Source of the DNA: Erinaceus europaeus
Lineage: Eukaryota; Chordata; Mammalia; Eulipotyphla; Erinaceidae
NCBI RefSeq assembly: GCF_950295315.1
Contig: NC_080176.1
Location: forward strand, 29,970,109 to 30,034,108
DNA length: 64,000 bases
Direction of reading: 5' to 3'
In this document: positions 11,820-23,316 of the stretch, one piece after another
Layout of the letters: each line of letters begins with the position of its first letter
Position numbering within the stretch: the stretch's first letter is position 1
The notes under the pieces: generated by a model
Database searches by the model: none
Told to the model about the DNA's origin: nothing
The model's input: the letters and a program-made list of their open reading frames with translations, nothing else
Position numbers and translations under genes: made by a program

Positions 11820-11925
11820 TAGGTGCCCAGGGCTAGAGCATAGGACTTGTATGTATGAGGTCCTGAGTTTGATCCCTAGCATTGAAAATACCCTAGTAGT
11901 GTTTTGCTCTCTTGTCCCTCACCCT
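11820..11925 (+). mobile_element. Class D SINE
   Basis: Head CAGGGCTAGAGCATAGGACT and B-box-like GAGTTTGATCCC near 11864, then a short CT zone. Confidence 0.6.
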
Positions 11926-12312
11926 CCGCCCCCGTGTGTTTCTCAGAACACAAATTTTTGACACAAGAAGGCTCCCTGTTTAAAAGTTGAGGGGGGAATT
12001 TTATTCACCTTTATAGTTCATTCAGACCTTTCAAACATTTAGAACTTCACCCAGGTAAAGCAAAGTGAAGTGTAGCAAAAACAAAGTCACAAAGATTTCA
12101 CAAAGCCCCACGAGTGGCACCTCTTCCTGTCAACTTTGCCCACCTTTTTCTCCAATGATCTGCCCTCAACACAGGAGTACCAGGGCACCTCCCTGCCCGG
12201 GTAGCATCTAAACCTCCAAGTGAATCCTGTGAAGCCAAGAAGACTCTAGAGAGGTGTTTCCGCGAACACATCCAAGCGTGCACCTTTGAACCCCACCTGA
12301 AAAGGAGTATAG

Positions 12313-12430
12313 GGATGGGGAGATAGCAATGTGGTTCTGCAACAGATTTTCATGCCTAAAATAGCAGTGTCTCAGGCTCAATCTCCAGCCCCACTGTAAG
12401 CCAGAACTGAGCAATGTACTAGCTAAAATA
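12313..12430 (+). mobile_element. Class C SINE
   Basis: Head GGGGAGATAGCAATGTGGTT, GGCTCAATCTCC near 12375, and the AAGCCAGAACTGAGCAATG end. It abuts an inverted class A copy. Confidence 0.75.
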
Positions 12431-12672
12431 ATCTTTTATTATTGTAGTTATTATTGATGTCATTGTTTTTGGATAGGACAGAGAGAAATGGAGAAAAGAG
12501 GGAAAGGTAGAGTGGGGGGGAGAGAAAGATAGACACCTGCAGATCTGCTTCATCGCCTGTGAAGTGAGCCCCTCTGCAAGTAGGGAGCCAGGGGCTCTAA
12601 CCGGGATCCTTAGCCAGTCCTTGCATTTTGTGCTACATGCGCTTAATCTGCTGTGCTACCACCTGGCTCCCG
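12431..12672 (-). mobile_element. Class A SINE, antisense
   Basis: The minus strand begins GGGAGCCAGGTGGTAGCACA, has a B box near 12595 and the TCTATCTTTCTCTC complement, and ends in the ACAATAATAAAAG tail. Confidence 0.8.
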
Positions 12673-12707
12673 CTAAAATAATTTTTAAGGAGATACTGAA
12701 GGGTGTG

Positions 12708-13012
12708 TGTGTGTGTGGGGGGGACAGTAGCATACTTGGTTAAGCTCACATAATACGAAGTAGTGCAAGAACCCATACAAGGATCCTGGCTGGAGCCCCT
12801 GGTTCCCCACCTGCAGGGGCGTCACTTCACAAGCTACAAGTGGTGAAGCAGGTCTGCAAGTGTCTATCTTTCTCTTCCCCTCTCTTTCTTCCCCTTCCCT
12901 CTTAATTTCTCTCTGTCCTATTCAAAAAAATAAAAGGGGGCAGCCTTCAGGAGCAGTGGATTTCATAGTGCAAGCACTGAGCCCCTGTGATAACCCTGGA
13001 GGGGAAAAAAGA
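12708..13012 (+). mobile_element. Class A/B SINE with extra 3' module
   Basis: tRNA-like head after a (GT)n run, GGCTGGAGCCCC near 12787, a CT zone, then the extra 3' module (CAGGAGCAGTGGATTTCATAG near 12947, GATAACCCTGGAGG near 12988) and an A-rich tail. Confidence 0.8.
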
Positions 13013-13317
13013 AGATACTGAAAGGAAGAGGTTTTGTCATTCTTTCTCTTCTATGTGTATCTGGAAGGGAGAGAGAGAAGAAAAGAACACTCTTGTAGAA
13101 ATTTTCCAGTGTGTCTAGTTCTCCATCTTGTTACTGACAGAAGTTAATTCATTTTGTTTTAAACAAACAAACAAAAAGATCGTATTGATTCATTCAACAA
13201 AGTCATGCATAAACAGGTTGGGGGATGTCCGTCTACAGTGGGTTGATTTCCAGGGGTAAAGAGCATCAGAAATCTCTCCTGCTTCCTTCTCTGTCTCCCC
13301 ATCTCTCTGTTTCCCCA

Positions 13318-13319
<2 letters not shown>

Positions 13320-13380
<61 letters not shown>
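13320..13380. repeat. (CT)n microsatellite
   Basis: About 30 near-perfect CT units directly against the 3' end of the antisense SINE that follows. Confidence 0.95.
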
Positions 13381-13383
13381 TCT

Positions 13384-13668
13384 TTGCATCCAGGGTTATC
13401 ACTGGGGCTTGGTGCCAGCACTGTGAACCCACTGCTCCTGGCAACCATTTTTTCTATTTGTTGTTGCTGTTGGATAGGACAGAGAGAAATGGAGAGAGGA
13501 GGGGAAGACAGAGAGGGGGAGAAAAATATAGACACCTATAGACCTGCTTCACTGCTGTGAAGTGTCTCCACCTACAGCTGGGGGGACTCGACCCGAGATC
13601 CTGGAGCAAGTCCTTGATCTTCATACTATGTGTGTTTAGCTCGGTGCACCACTGACCACCCCCCAACC
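13384..13668 (-). mobile_element. Class A SINE with extra 3' module, antisense
   Basis: The plus strand first shows the complement of the 3' module (CAGGGTTATCACTGGGGCTT), then TTGGATAGGACAGAGAGAAA, and finally the tRNA-like head complement near 13650. The (CT)n run at 13320 lies where its tail would be. Confidence 0.82.
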
Positions 13669-14121
13669 TCCATCTCTCTATGTCTCACATATATGGCCCC
13701 AGCCATTCAACACGCTTGAAATTTCACTTCAGGGCATAGAAATATTCACTTACAGTCAATAAAAGATATGTACTAGAATGTGAATCAATCTTTAGACTAT
13801 CCAAATTCCTGTCAGTGATAAGAAGACCAAATAAACTGTAATATAACTACAAAATAAATATTAACAGCTGTGATTATGAATAATGTGCAGCCCTACACAG
13901 TAATATGAATTGATCACATAAAATTATGAGGAAATAAATAAGAAACCCCACCAGTTTCACTGTGACAGATATCAACTCCCCTGCTAAGCTGGACAAATAT
14001 TTGTTGAATGAACAAATGGATGAATAAAGAGATGGAGGGAGGATGAGCAGAAAGAATATGTTGTCATGTACTAGGAACTGTGTGATGGATCTGTGTGTAT
14101 TTACATTTTTTAGATGTGGAC
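13669..14121. other. No gene seen
   Basis: AT-rich single-copy-looking sequence with a short TGAA-like run near 14005-14025. Confidence 0.45.
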
Positions 14122-14372
14122 ATATATTTATTTTTCTTCTCCAGGGTTATCGCTGGGGCTTGTTGCCGACACTACAAATTCACTGCTCTTGACAGCTAGC
14201 TATCTTTTCAATTTTATTGGATAGGACAGATAGAAATATACAGAGAAGGGGGAGATTGAGAGGTAAAGAGAGTCCTGAAGACCTGTTTTCCGCTTGCAAA
14301 ATGTGTCCCCTCCCACAGGTGGGGATCTGGGGGCTCGAACCCAGATCCTTGTGTGGGTCCTTACTTAGTTCC
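14122..14372 (-). mobile_element. Class A SINE with extra 3' module, antisense
   Basis: CAGGGTTATCGCTGGGGCTT near 14144 marks the module. ATTGGATAGGACAGATAG and a B-box complement (GGGGCTCGAACCC near 14330) follow. The head end is missing. Confidence 0.8.
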
Positions 14373-14385
14373 TTAATATAATAAA

Positions 14386-14672
14386 GAGCTGTGTGGTGCA
14401 TCCATGTGACTATGCACAAGGACCCAGGTGCAAGTCCCCAGTCCCCAAGTGCAGAAAGAATGCTTTAGGAGTGGTTCAGGGCTGCAGGTTTCTCTTTCTC
14501 TCTCCCTCTCCATCTCCTGCTTGCTTTCAATTTCCCTCTGTCTCTATAAAAAAAAATTATTATTATTATTTTAAGAAAAAACATAATGGCCACCAGAAGT
14601 GGTGAGTTTGTCATGCAGGCATCAATCCCCAGCAATAACCATAGTGGCAATAAAACAAATAAAATGAATAAA
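14386..14672 (+). mobile_element. Class B SINE with extra 3' module
   Basis: A partial head is followed by GGACCCAGGTGCAAGTCCCC and a CT zone. An A/T tail with TTATTATTATTATT, the module (GGCCACCAGAAGTGGTGAG near 14588) and a final AAACAAATAAAATGAATAAA tail come next. Confidence 0.78.
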
Positions 14673-14696
14673 GCAATCATTATATATATATATAGT

Positions 14697-15410
14697 ATTT
14701 ATATACACACACTCAATGAATTAGGAGTTCTTTCAAAACCTTTCTTTATGCATGAGTAAAATGGTATGACCATCTCACACTAGCATTCAAAACCTCACCC
14801 CCGAAACTGATAAAAAGGTAATGAAGCATTGTCAAGTCCACACTGAAGAGGCTTAGCGACCATGAAAAAAGCATGCAATATTTATGCAACTGCCTGCATT
14901 TCCATTTCTGAACAGAGGATAATTAATTTTCAGCCTCCTCAGATCCCAAGCTGCAGCCTTCAGTTAAAGAGTTCTGGGACAAACTAGCTGTGATGAGATG
15001 AGCTGCGTTCAACACAGTCAACCAGCCAGGGAACTGGGTAAGCTGGAATGGAATAACACAAGCTGCCAGCACTAACTCTTTACAAACTCCCCTCCTGATA
15101 ATAACGGAGGAGAGGAGACAGACTCAACATTGTTGGTAGTACAATTTTACCATATGACTCATTGGTTTTTCTTTTTCTTCTTCTTAAACATAGAGAAGAG
15201 GAGAAAGCAACCCAAAATAATTTTGAGTCTCTCTTAGCCAGAAGTAGATAGCATTTCTGCAGGTAGTCTCACCTCCAGGGGGTGCTGTATGCCCAGATGG
15301 TTTTCCAGGGAAAGCATGGCCACCTTGTTGACTTCCCTTGGCTCTGTCACATGGTCTCCTCTGTAACCCAACATGGGGAGAGGACAACCAGTTAATGTGC
15401 ATATTGTGAA
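14697..15410. other. Single-copy-looking stretch, no gene seen
   Basis: Lies between a short (TA)n run (14682-14696) and the L1 nest. Bases 14820-15120 have a mixed, non-repetitive texture that could be conserved non-coding DNA. No coding evidence. Confidence 0.4.
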
Positions 15411-15792
15411 TATAAAACTTGTGGGTTTCTCCAGGACCTTGCCCTCAGTATAGAGCAGCAATAGTAGAAACTGCCCCACTCTCCAAATAGAGGGTGGGTC
15501 AACATGCTCTGCCACTCAAGGAAGAGGAGTCCTGAAATGAGTGCAGCCTAGAATATTCCTAGATATGACCATGGAATGTGAGCTCAGACCTACAGGGAGG
15601 CAGAGGATAGACATGGGTCCTAGGTCAGATTGGTGGGGTTTACAGTTAACAGTACTTATATAATTTTCCCATATTTGGGAGCTACTCTCTGCCCTGATCC
15701 AACTTTCTACTACTATTCCCAACTCTGACACCATATTTCCAGACAAAACTTTCCGCTCACCTGCATGTTAGCTGTCAAGTTCAGACAAAAAT

Positions 15793-15802
15793 TAGTAAAG
15801 TC
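15793..15802. repeat. Target-site duplication, left copy (nested L1)
   Basis: TAGTAAAGTC, repeated exactly at 17328-17337 on the far side of the nested L1. Confidence 0.85.
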
Positions 15803-17327
15803 TACCACCTCAGCATGCTTCACTTCAGACTGTGTCCAGAGACTTCAGGTGTAGAATATCAACCCTTCAGGTTCATTACTCAGGTGAGACCTTTTCTTTC
15901 ATAGTATTCTCTAATTCTATTACAGATGGTTCACTTCCTAACAAAGTCCCAAAACCTAGATATAGACCAGGTCTCATGAGATAGAGCATATGTTCACATG
16001 TATCCATAAACTAGAGCAAAATATATACCTGAAAGCAAAAGTACACAATAATCTGCAGTGAGTCAATATAAAATTCCGAATGAAATAGTATCTAAGTATC
16101 TAATTAGACTTAGATACCCTCCTCACCTACTTCCTATTACAGTTCTCTCACTCACTCCAAAGCTAACCTTATCAAAGCAAGGACTGCGAAAGCTGAATAA
16201 GGGGAAGAGACTGGCATACTTTAATGATGACTCTTTAGTCACTATCAGGCCATCCCATCAGCTGGGGCCCTATTTGAGGAGCCCTGAGATTCCCAAGGAG
16301 ACATGATGGGCCTAGACCTCAAATAAATCCCTCTCTCCATTGTTACTGGTCATCTCTATCAGGAACAATAAAATAGATCCCTTTGTGGGCCTCACATAGG
16401 ACCTTGCCCTCAGCTTGGACCAACAATGGTAGAGATTTTTCCACCCTCCAAAGGGAGGCTAGACAACATAATCTATGCTACACCTGAGGAAGATGGGTCA
16501 ATATTGGGGCAGCTTGGAATGTTCCTACTCATGACCATAGAATGTGAGCTCAGATCTACAGGGATGCAAAGGTCACATAGGCTCCTAAGCTTAATATGGG
16601 CCCCAGACCAAATCAAATCAATGGGGTTTACAGTCAATAATATTTATACAACTTTCCCATATTAGGGAGCTATTCTCTTCCCTGATCCAGCTTTCTGTCC
16701 CTTTTCCAGCCATGCCATCATCTCCCCAGACAATAACTTGGATCCACCTTCATATAAGATTTCAGGCTCAGGGCAAAGAAAAAAAAGACTAGTATAGCCA
16801 CAGGCCCTTTGGAATATAACTAAAATATGCCTACTAGCTATCTACAAAATGGAGACCCACCAACTCTTCATCTGCACTATTCTTGCCTTTAGGTTCATGA
16901 TTAATCAACAATTTATTTGGCTTTGTATGTTAATTCTCTTTTCAGCCACCAGGTTCCAGATGCTAGCATGATGCCAACCAGACCTCCCTGGACAGACAAC
17001 CCCACCAATGTCCTGGAGCTCTGCTTCAGGACCCTGCCCCACTAGGGAAAGAAAGAATCAGGCTGGGAGTATGGATAGACCTGTCAACACCCATGTTCAG
17101 CGGGGAAGCAATTACAGAAGCCAGACCTTCCATCTTCTGCATCCCACAATGACCTTGGGTTCATACTCCCAGAGGGATAAAGAATATCAGGGGAGGAAAG
17201 TTATCAGGGGAGGGGATGGGATATGGAGAGCTGGTGGTGGGAATTGTGTGGAATTGTACCCCTATCATCCTATGGTTTTTTATCAGTGTTTCCTTTTTAT
17301 AAGTAAATAAATAAATAAGTAAATAAA
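15803..17327 (+). mobile_element. Nested L1 3' UTR insertion
   Basis: Starts abruptly inside the L1 3' UTR (CCACCTCAGCATGCTTCAC, matching 6697 onward) and ends in AAGTAAATAAATAAATAAG. It keeps about 800 bases (16057-16880) that the large L1 at 2960-7440 lacks. The frames at 16058-16306 and 16426-16665 lie in this UTR and show nothing recognisable. Confidence 0.88.
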
Positions 17328-17337
17328 TAGTAAAGTC
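17328..17337. repeat. Target-site duplication, right copy (nested L1)
   Basis: TAGTAAAGTC, matching 15793-15802. Confidence 0.85.
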
Positions 17338-17712
17338 ACGGGCCCTTGGAATATACCTAAAATAGACTTCTTAGCCTCTTCCAACATAAAGGCCCTAAAT
17401 CTCATCTGTTATACTCTTACTTTTAGCTTCCTGATTATCAAACAGTTTGTTCTGCCTTATGTCTTACTGCCTTTCAGCCATCAAGTTGTGGATGCTACCA
17501 TGATGCCAATGTGACATCCCTGGATTTTTCTCACCAGTGAGTCCTGAAACCCCACCTATCCAGATCCCTACCCCACTAGGGAAAGATAGCAACAAGCTAG
17601 GGATATGGATCAACTTGTCAATGCCCATGTCCAATGGAGAAGCAATTACAGAAGCCAGAACTCCCACCTTCTGCACCCCATAATGAACCTGGTTCCATGC
17701 TCCCAGAGGGAT

Positions 17713-17727
17713 AAAGAATACAAAAGC
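17713..17727. repeat. Target-site duplication, left copy (nested SINE)
   Basis: AAAGAATACAAAAGC, a perfect 15-base match to 18013-18027. Confidence 0.92.
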
Positions 17728-18012
17728 GGGGAGTTGTGCAGTAGCACAGTGGGTTAAGCGCATGTGACGCAAAGCGCAGGGACCGGCATAGGGATCCCGG
17801 TTCGAGCCCCCGGCTCCCCACCCGCAGGGGAGTCGCTTCACAGGCAGTAAAGCAGGTCTGCAGGTGTCTGTGTTTCTCTCCCCCTCTATTTCTCTCTGTC
17901 CTATATAAAAACCATGACATCAGTAACAACAACCATAATAACTACAACAACAATAACAAAAAAACAAGGGCAACAAAAGGGAAAATAAATAAATATAAAA
18001 TTTTTTTAAAAA
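17728..18012 (+). mobile_element. Class A SINE, full length, inserted in L1
   Basis: The best-preserved class A copy here. The head GGGGAGTTGTGCAGTAGCAC holds an A-box-like region (GTAGCACAGTGGGTTAAGC) and a consensus B box (GGTTCGAGCCC near 17800). A GCAGGTCTGCAGGTGTCTG body, a CT zone and the ACAACAACAATAACAAAAA tail follow. The intact internal Pol III boxes and perfect 15-bp duplication indicate a fairly recent insertion. Confidence 0.93.
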
Positions 18013-18027
18013 AAAGAATACAAAAGC
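18013..18027. repeat. Target-site duplication, right copy (nested SINE)
   Basis: AAAGAATACAAAAGC, matching 17713-17727. Confidence 0.92.
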
Positions 18028-18135
18028 TTCCAATGGAGAGGCAGAGATATGGAACTCTGGTGGTGGGAATATAATGGAATTGTACCCCTGTTAGCCCACA
18101 GTCATGCTGATTAAATCACTAATAAAAAGGAAAAC

Positions 18136-18597
18136 AGTTTTAATTTACACTTGTTAACACTAGAAGTGGTGAAGGAATTCAAGTCTATAAATCTGTTGGT
18201 GTTTGCTGTAGATTGAATATCTGTTGGAAGAAGGCATCTGGCTTCACTTTTTACATGTGAGAACCTGAAGTCATAGGTAGGAGAAGGAAGACTACATGGT
18301 TGAGAAAATCAGGGAGGAAGATTGAGAATTATATCTCCTTTCCCCTCATCAGCCAATGTTTTTCTCTTTTACTTTTAAATAAAGTTTTGTCTTTGTTTTC
18401 CTTACCAACAGTTGTGCATCCTTATTTAAAAATACATTATTTGTGGACTCTTTTTCACCACCAACCTCAAGCTCAAAAGATGTCTACCCTACTAGCTTTA
18501 TTGGACTTACTTAGATTCAACAGTCACAAAATGGCATATAACTGACCTATCCACAAATGTCAGGCACAGAATTTTTGTGTGTTTACTTATTATTATG
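18136..18597. other. No gene seen
   Basis: Single-copy-looking AT-rich sequence without a recognisable feature. Confidence 0.45.
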
Positions 18598-19019
18598 TTT
18601 TTTTTTGCTACAAGGATTGCCACCAATGATTCAGTGCTGATATGAAAAATCCCCTCCTTCCCAGTGGCCATTTTTCCCCTTTTCTTTCTTCTTCTTCTTC
18701 TTCTTCTCCTTCTCCTTCTCCTTCTCCTTCTCCTTCTCCTTCTCCTTCTCCTTCTCCTTCTCCTTCTCCTTCTCCTTCTCCTTCTCCTTCTTCTTCTTCT
18801 TCTTCTTCTTCTTCTTCTTCTTCTTCTTCTTCTTCTTCTTCTTCTTTTTTTTTTTGTTAGGGACAGAGAGAAATATGGAGGGAGAGAGAAGGGGAGAAAC
18901 ACCTGCAGCAGTGTTCCACTACTGGTGAAGCTTCCCTCTCAGGTGGGAACCATGGGTTTGAACTCAGATCCAGGGCATGTTAACGTGCACACTACCAGGT
19001 ACACCACAGCCTGGCCCCA
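18598..19019 (-). mobile_element. SINE, antisense, split by a large CTT/TCC array
   Basis: The extra 3' module complement (AGTGGCCATTTTTCCCC near 18662) and the body with tRNA-like head (GTTAGGGACAGAGAGAAAT at 18857 to CAGCCTGGCCCC at 19017) lie on either side of an expanded pyrimidine array. Confidence 0.82.
18682..18856. repeat. (CTT)n - (TCCTTC)n - (CTT)n compound array
   Basis: About 175 bases of pure pyrimidine: CTT units, then TCCTTC hexamers (about 18706-18790), then CTT units again. It produces long artefactual arginine-, serine- and leucine-rich frames. Confidence 0.97.
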
Positions 19020-19523
19020 TGAGCACTTCACTACTCTTCACTGTCCAGGTGAGTTCCAGCCTTACTTTTCTCCCTCACAGGGTCTACAACAGTGGCCTCT
19101 GACTAGAATCCATCTGACCATTAACTATACAGCTTCAAAAACAACAATGAGACCTTTCATCCTGCATTCTGGAATCCCTTAATGTTCCCAGAGTGAAATG
19201 CATATTTTTAGCATGACACCCAAGATTGGTGTAGGAACTTGCCCTAAAGTGCCTTCAGACAGATGCCTATTTAAGTTGGGTTCAAAGCAATGAACCAGCC
19301 TTCCTTTCTGCTTTTCATTCTATCTACATTAGGTTCTCAACAGACAGAAATCCTTCTTATCTTAATAATTTTCATATGTTCCTTCTACTAGCTCCTTCAC
19401 TGGAAAGGAATGATTCCTTCTCCCTGACATGTCTGTGATCTAGCATTTAGTAGCATTTAGTAGCTACCTCCTCCAATGAAATTGTTTATCCATCCATCTC
19501 TCCTGTCAAATTAAATACTCTTT
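19020..19523. other. No gene seen
   Basis: Single-copy-looking sequence. A short duplicated ATTTAGTAGC occurs near 19444-19463. Confidence 0.45.
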
Positions 19524-19740
19524 GAGGTCTGGGCAGTGGCACATGTGGTTGATTCACAAAGACATAAGTTCAAGCCCTTGGTCCCCACCAGGGGGGAAGC
19601 TTCCTGAGTGGTGAAACTTCATGAGTGCTGCATCTCTCTTTCTCTCTCTCTCTCTCTCTCTGTTTGTCTCTCTCTCTCTCTCTTCCTCTACCCTCTCATC
19701 TTTTGTCTCTATCTAAAATAAATAAATATATCTTAACAAT
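19524..19740 (+). mobile_element. Class B SINE with CT-rich zone
   Basis: Head GGTCTGGGCAGTGGCACATG, AGTTCAAGCCC near 19568, two (CT)n runs and an AAAATAAATAAATATATC tail. Confidence 0.78.
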
Positions 19741-19744
19741 AAAT

Positions 19745-20642
19745 AAAATACTCTATGATACACCTGAGGAAGATGGGTCCTGATATTGGGGCAGCTTGGA
19801 ACTTTCCTACTCAGGACCACAGAATGTGAGCTCACATCTACAGGGATGCAGAGGGTACATAGGCTCCTAAGTTGCATATGGGCCCCAGATCAGATCAAAT
19901 CATTAGGGTTTACAGTCAACAATATTTATAAACTTTTCCCATATTTGGGAGCTACTCTCTTCCCTGATCCAGCTTTCTGTACCTTTTCCAACCATTATAT
20001 CATCTCCCCAGACAATAACTTGGATTCATCTGCATATCAGATTTCAGGCTCAGGGGAAAGAGAAAAAAAAAAAACTAGTATAACCACAGGCCCTTTGGAA
20101 TATAAATAAAATATTCCTACTAGCTATCTACAAAATGGAGACCCCTCCCCCCCAACTATTCATCTGCACTATTACAGCCTTTAGGTCCATGATTGGTCAA
20201 CAATTTGTTTGACTTTGTATGTTAACTCTCTTTTCAGCCACCAGGTTCCAGATGATGCTAACCAGACTTGCCTGGAGAGACAACCCCATCAATGTGTCCT
20301 GGAGCTCTGCATCCCCAGAACCCCACCCCACTAAGTCAAGAGAGAGACAGGATGGGAGTATGGATAGACCTGTCAATGCCCATGTTCAGCAGGGAAGCAA
20401 TTACAGAAGCCAGACCTTCCACCTTCTGCATCCCATAATGATGTTGGATCCATACTCCCAGAGGCATAAAGAATAAGAAAGGATAGCTTTCTTATTATTT
20501 GGTATTCTTATTCTTATTTCTCCTGGTAAGGGGAGAGAATGGGATATGGAGAGTTGGTGGTGGGAATTGTGTGGAGTTGTACCCCTCTTGTCCTATGGTT
20601 TTGCCAGTGTTTCCTTTTATATAAATAAGATAAAATAAAGAA
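19745..20642 (+). mobile_element. L1 3' UTR fragment
   Basis: Collinear with 16470-17300 of the nested L1 and ends in the same TGTTTCCTTTTATATAAATA plus A-rich tail. A small insertion around 20480-20520 carries TTCTTATTATTTGG-type sequence. Confidence 0.85.
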
Positions 20643-22427
20643 ATACTTCTACTTAAAAATGATAATAATAAAATAAATAAAATACTCCTTGAATATAAAG
20701 CATTGCTGGATAAACTTTTAGATTCACCTAGGTCATGGAATATAGTTTATGTCATACTTAAGAATTCTGCCCTTCAACAGTCCTCCTGCACTGGGTCCTG
20801 TGAAACAGATTCAAGAGGACTTCTGGATTCCAGTCCTCTGGGAAAAAAATAAGTTTCTATTTCTGTAAGTCAGCAAGTATGTGGTGACTTGTTCAGCAAC
20901 CTCAGAAAACTGATATGTCTACTTTAGAGCAGCAGGATGAGAACCACAGCATGGGGAAATAAAGAGTGAAAGTGTGAAGTCACCAGAGTATACCTGAGCC
21001 TCCATCAAACATTTTAACTAGTGTTTGGATGTTGACCTCATTATTTTGTGCTTCAACCTTTGGGGAGCTTTTAGCTGGACTCTTGTCCTGGTTCATTTCT
21101 CCAATATTTCTTCTTGTTGGTTTAACCATTTTATATAGTATGTTGTGAGGTCCCTCTCTCAGTACTATCCAAATTACTGATAACTCTTGCCTGCATTGAC
21201 TTCTGTCTAAGGAAGGTAATTAAAGGTTCACTGTTGTAAAAATTGACAGTTGTTTCAATATTATTTTAATCCCTGAGTTAAAGCTTAAAAGTCTTAAGAG
21301 GTTTAAAAGCCTCTTTTGTTCTTTTTCTTCCCTGTAGGCTATGAGAGTCTGAGGGCTTTTAAACTATAAATAGGCTTCTCAGCTTAATCACTGACTCCTT
21401 AGCAAGAGATAAAGCAGGGTGTGGCAGAGATGATCTTGTGGTTATGCAAAGAGACTCTCACAGCCCTACCACTAGGCCACCGAGGAATAGATCTTCTCCT
21501 GTGTTTCCTTGTTAGTTCTCTGTCCCCTGTGTCAGCACAGGGCCTCCCACCTACTGCACCAGATTCTGAAGGCATTAGCAGTGGAGACTCAAAGTTGCAT
21601 TTGGTGAGTCTTAGGAGAGTACTCTCCTCTCTTCAGCTGTCTTTTTGTTGGTGAAACAGACTGGTGGTGGTGTCCCAACTGGTAAACTGCCGGACTGTTA
21701 CCAGCCACTCTCCCTAGGCTCCTCTCTGTCCATGAGTCACATGTGTTTGCACTCACCGGTGATTTTGTGGGCTCTTGAAATCTTTCTAGTCCTGTCTTGT
21801 TGCAGTCCCAGCTGGTCTCCTTTGGTATTCCTACTTGACCCAGGAGAGGAGAGGAGAGAAACACAGCTGCTGCTGCTTCATAGTCCCGCTTTCCCTTCAT
21901 CAAACATTTTTGTGGGGAAAAATTAATAAACTTCTTTATGCTTTCAAAACAGAGTGTTAGTCCTTTCTCTCACACCAACAAGCCATTCTCCAATGGCAGC
22001 TGGGAGTTCTATAGCTCTATTTAACCCAGACACTATCTACCTGGACATAGCACTGGGCCAGACAGATTGTGAATTTATCTAAAAAACTGTCCACCTACAC
22101 ACACACACACACACACATACACACACATACACACACACTCATGAGACACTAGTTCTAAATCTAGATTATCACCTGTTTTTCTTACCATCAAGTTACAGAT
22201 TGAATACAAGTCACAGTCCCACAACTTCTTTGGGTTCTACTAATGTTAGAGTGATGAACACACAGCAAAGCCGGAAGAAGGTTCTCTCTCTCTCTCTGAT
22301 ATGCTAATTTTGTTTGTTGTAATTGACAAAAAACTTGTTTTGCTCACTTGGAATACAATTTTACACACCACGACTCTTGTATCTATATGAAAAATACCCT
22401 TTTTAAATATTGGCAGAACTCTTTAAT
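20643..22427. other. Non-repetitive stretch, no gene seen; LTR-like part possible
   Basis: No recognisable gene. A (CA)n-type run lies at about 22099-22140. Within it, 21366 (ACTATAAATAGG) looks like a TATA box and 21926 (TTAATAAACTTC) like a polyadenylation signal, followed by TCTCTCACACC. That resembles the 3' part of an old LTR, but their spacing of more than 500 bases is long and I see no partner LTR or target duplication. Confidence 0.3.
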
Positions 22428-22633
22428 TAAAATTTTTATTATGTCTTTATTGGAATTGAGAGAGGAGGGGGTCATAGAGCAGGAGAGAGACAGAGAGACA
22501 CCTGTAAAACTGCTTCACCAGTTGCAAAGCTTTCCCCCTGCATGTGTAGACTGGTGGGGGGGGGGGGATCAGACTCTGGTCCTAGAGCATTGTAACATAT
22601 GATCAACCAGGTATACTACCACTCAACCCCATA
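22428..22633 (-). mobile_element. Class B SINE, antisense
   Basis: T-rich tail complement at 22424-22450, GAGAGAGACAGAGAGACACC, a (G)13 run near 22555 replacing part of the normal body, and the head complement near 22620. Confidence 0.8.
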
Positions 22634-23303
22634 TGAAAACTATCTTTTAAGACTTTTTTAAAAAATGAATAAATGAACCTATCCGTTGAATTTATTTCTT
22701 TTTTGCCCAGACTTTTCTTATGTTTTAATTTCATTTTAGCATTGTTTAATCCATAAAGATATATCAGTTTGTATTGTAGTGAACATGTAACCCTAGTAAC
22801 TATAGTAACCATAGTGTGCCCGCATAGTGTGATAAAGACAGAAACATATGTATACATAGGATAAGATGTCAACCTGAACCTGATTGGCCAATGGAGATGT
22901 GACTTTGAAACCAGAGGCAAGCTAAGTATAAGTAACAGCTCAGAAACCAGCTCGATGAAACACTTTCACCATTACTGACCGGGATGCTGCTGGTGCTGCT
23001 AAAGACTTAAGCACAGGTGGTTAGGCTAAGTAACTATTTCCCCAGCTTCGAGGGACCTTCACTCATCTAGTCACACCAGCAGACAAAGGACCTCCTCCCC
23101 AACAACACAGTGGGTGGTGACTACATAGTGAGCATTACCTGCAAACAGCTATTAAGTAAGGAGAAGGTATTTGGTTGACGGTGTGTTGTGTGAATTGTGT
23201 GACCTTTCTCTGGCATCTAAAATAAGTAAAAAAAAAAAAAAATTATTGCTTAACCCCAACACATTCATCAAGTGAGTCCTTGCTCTAATTCCCTGCTTGT
23301 GAC
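22634..23303. other. Promoter-like single-copy stretch ending in poly-A
   Basis: Contains GATTGGCCAATGG near 22881 and AGTATAAGTAACAG near 22925, and ends in (A)15 near 23229. This could be an old LTR or a retroposed transcript. I do not recognise it. Confidence 0.3.
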
Positions 23304-23316
23304 AGCTTGTAACCTT
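23304..23316. repeat. Target-site duplication, left copy
   Basis: AGCTTGTAACCTT, repeated exactly at 23747-23759 on the other side of the SINE plus microsatellite. Confidence 0.92.

Larger units (their letters stand above)
15411..18135 (+). mobile_element. L1 3' end, host of two nested insertions
   Basis: An L1 3' UTR split into three pieces: 15411-15802, 17328-17727 and 18013-18135. The pieces are collinear with the uninterrupted minus-strand copy at 26822-27655. The first break holds a second L1 tail and the second break holds a SINE, each bracketed by a direct duplication of host sequence. The 3' end is GGGAATATAATGGAATTGTACC followed by an AATAAAAAGGAAAA tail. Confidence 0.85.

Noticed and set aside
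18664..19182. Long leucine-, serine- and arginine-rich frames over the CTT array
   Set aside because: All three frames of a triplet repeat stay open by composition. The flanks are SINE sequence.
22634..23303. A second solo LTR
   Set aside because: Promoter-like motifs and a poly-A stretch, but no TG...CA ends, no polyadenylation signal in place and no flanking duplication.
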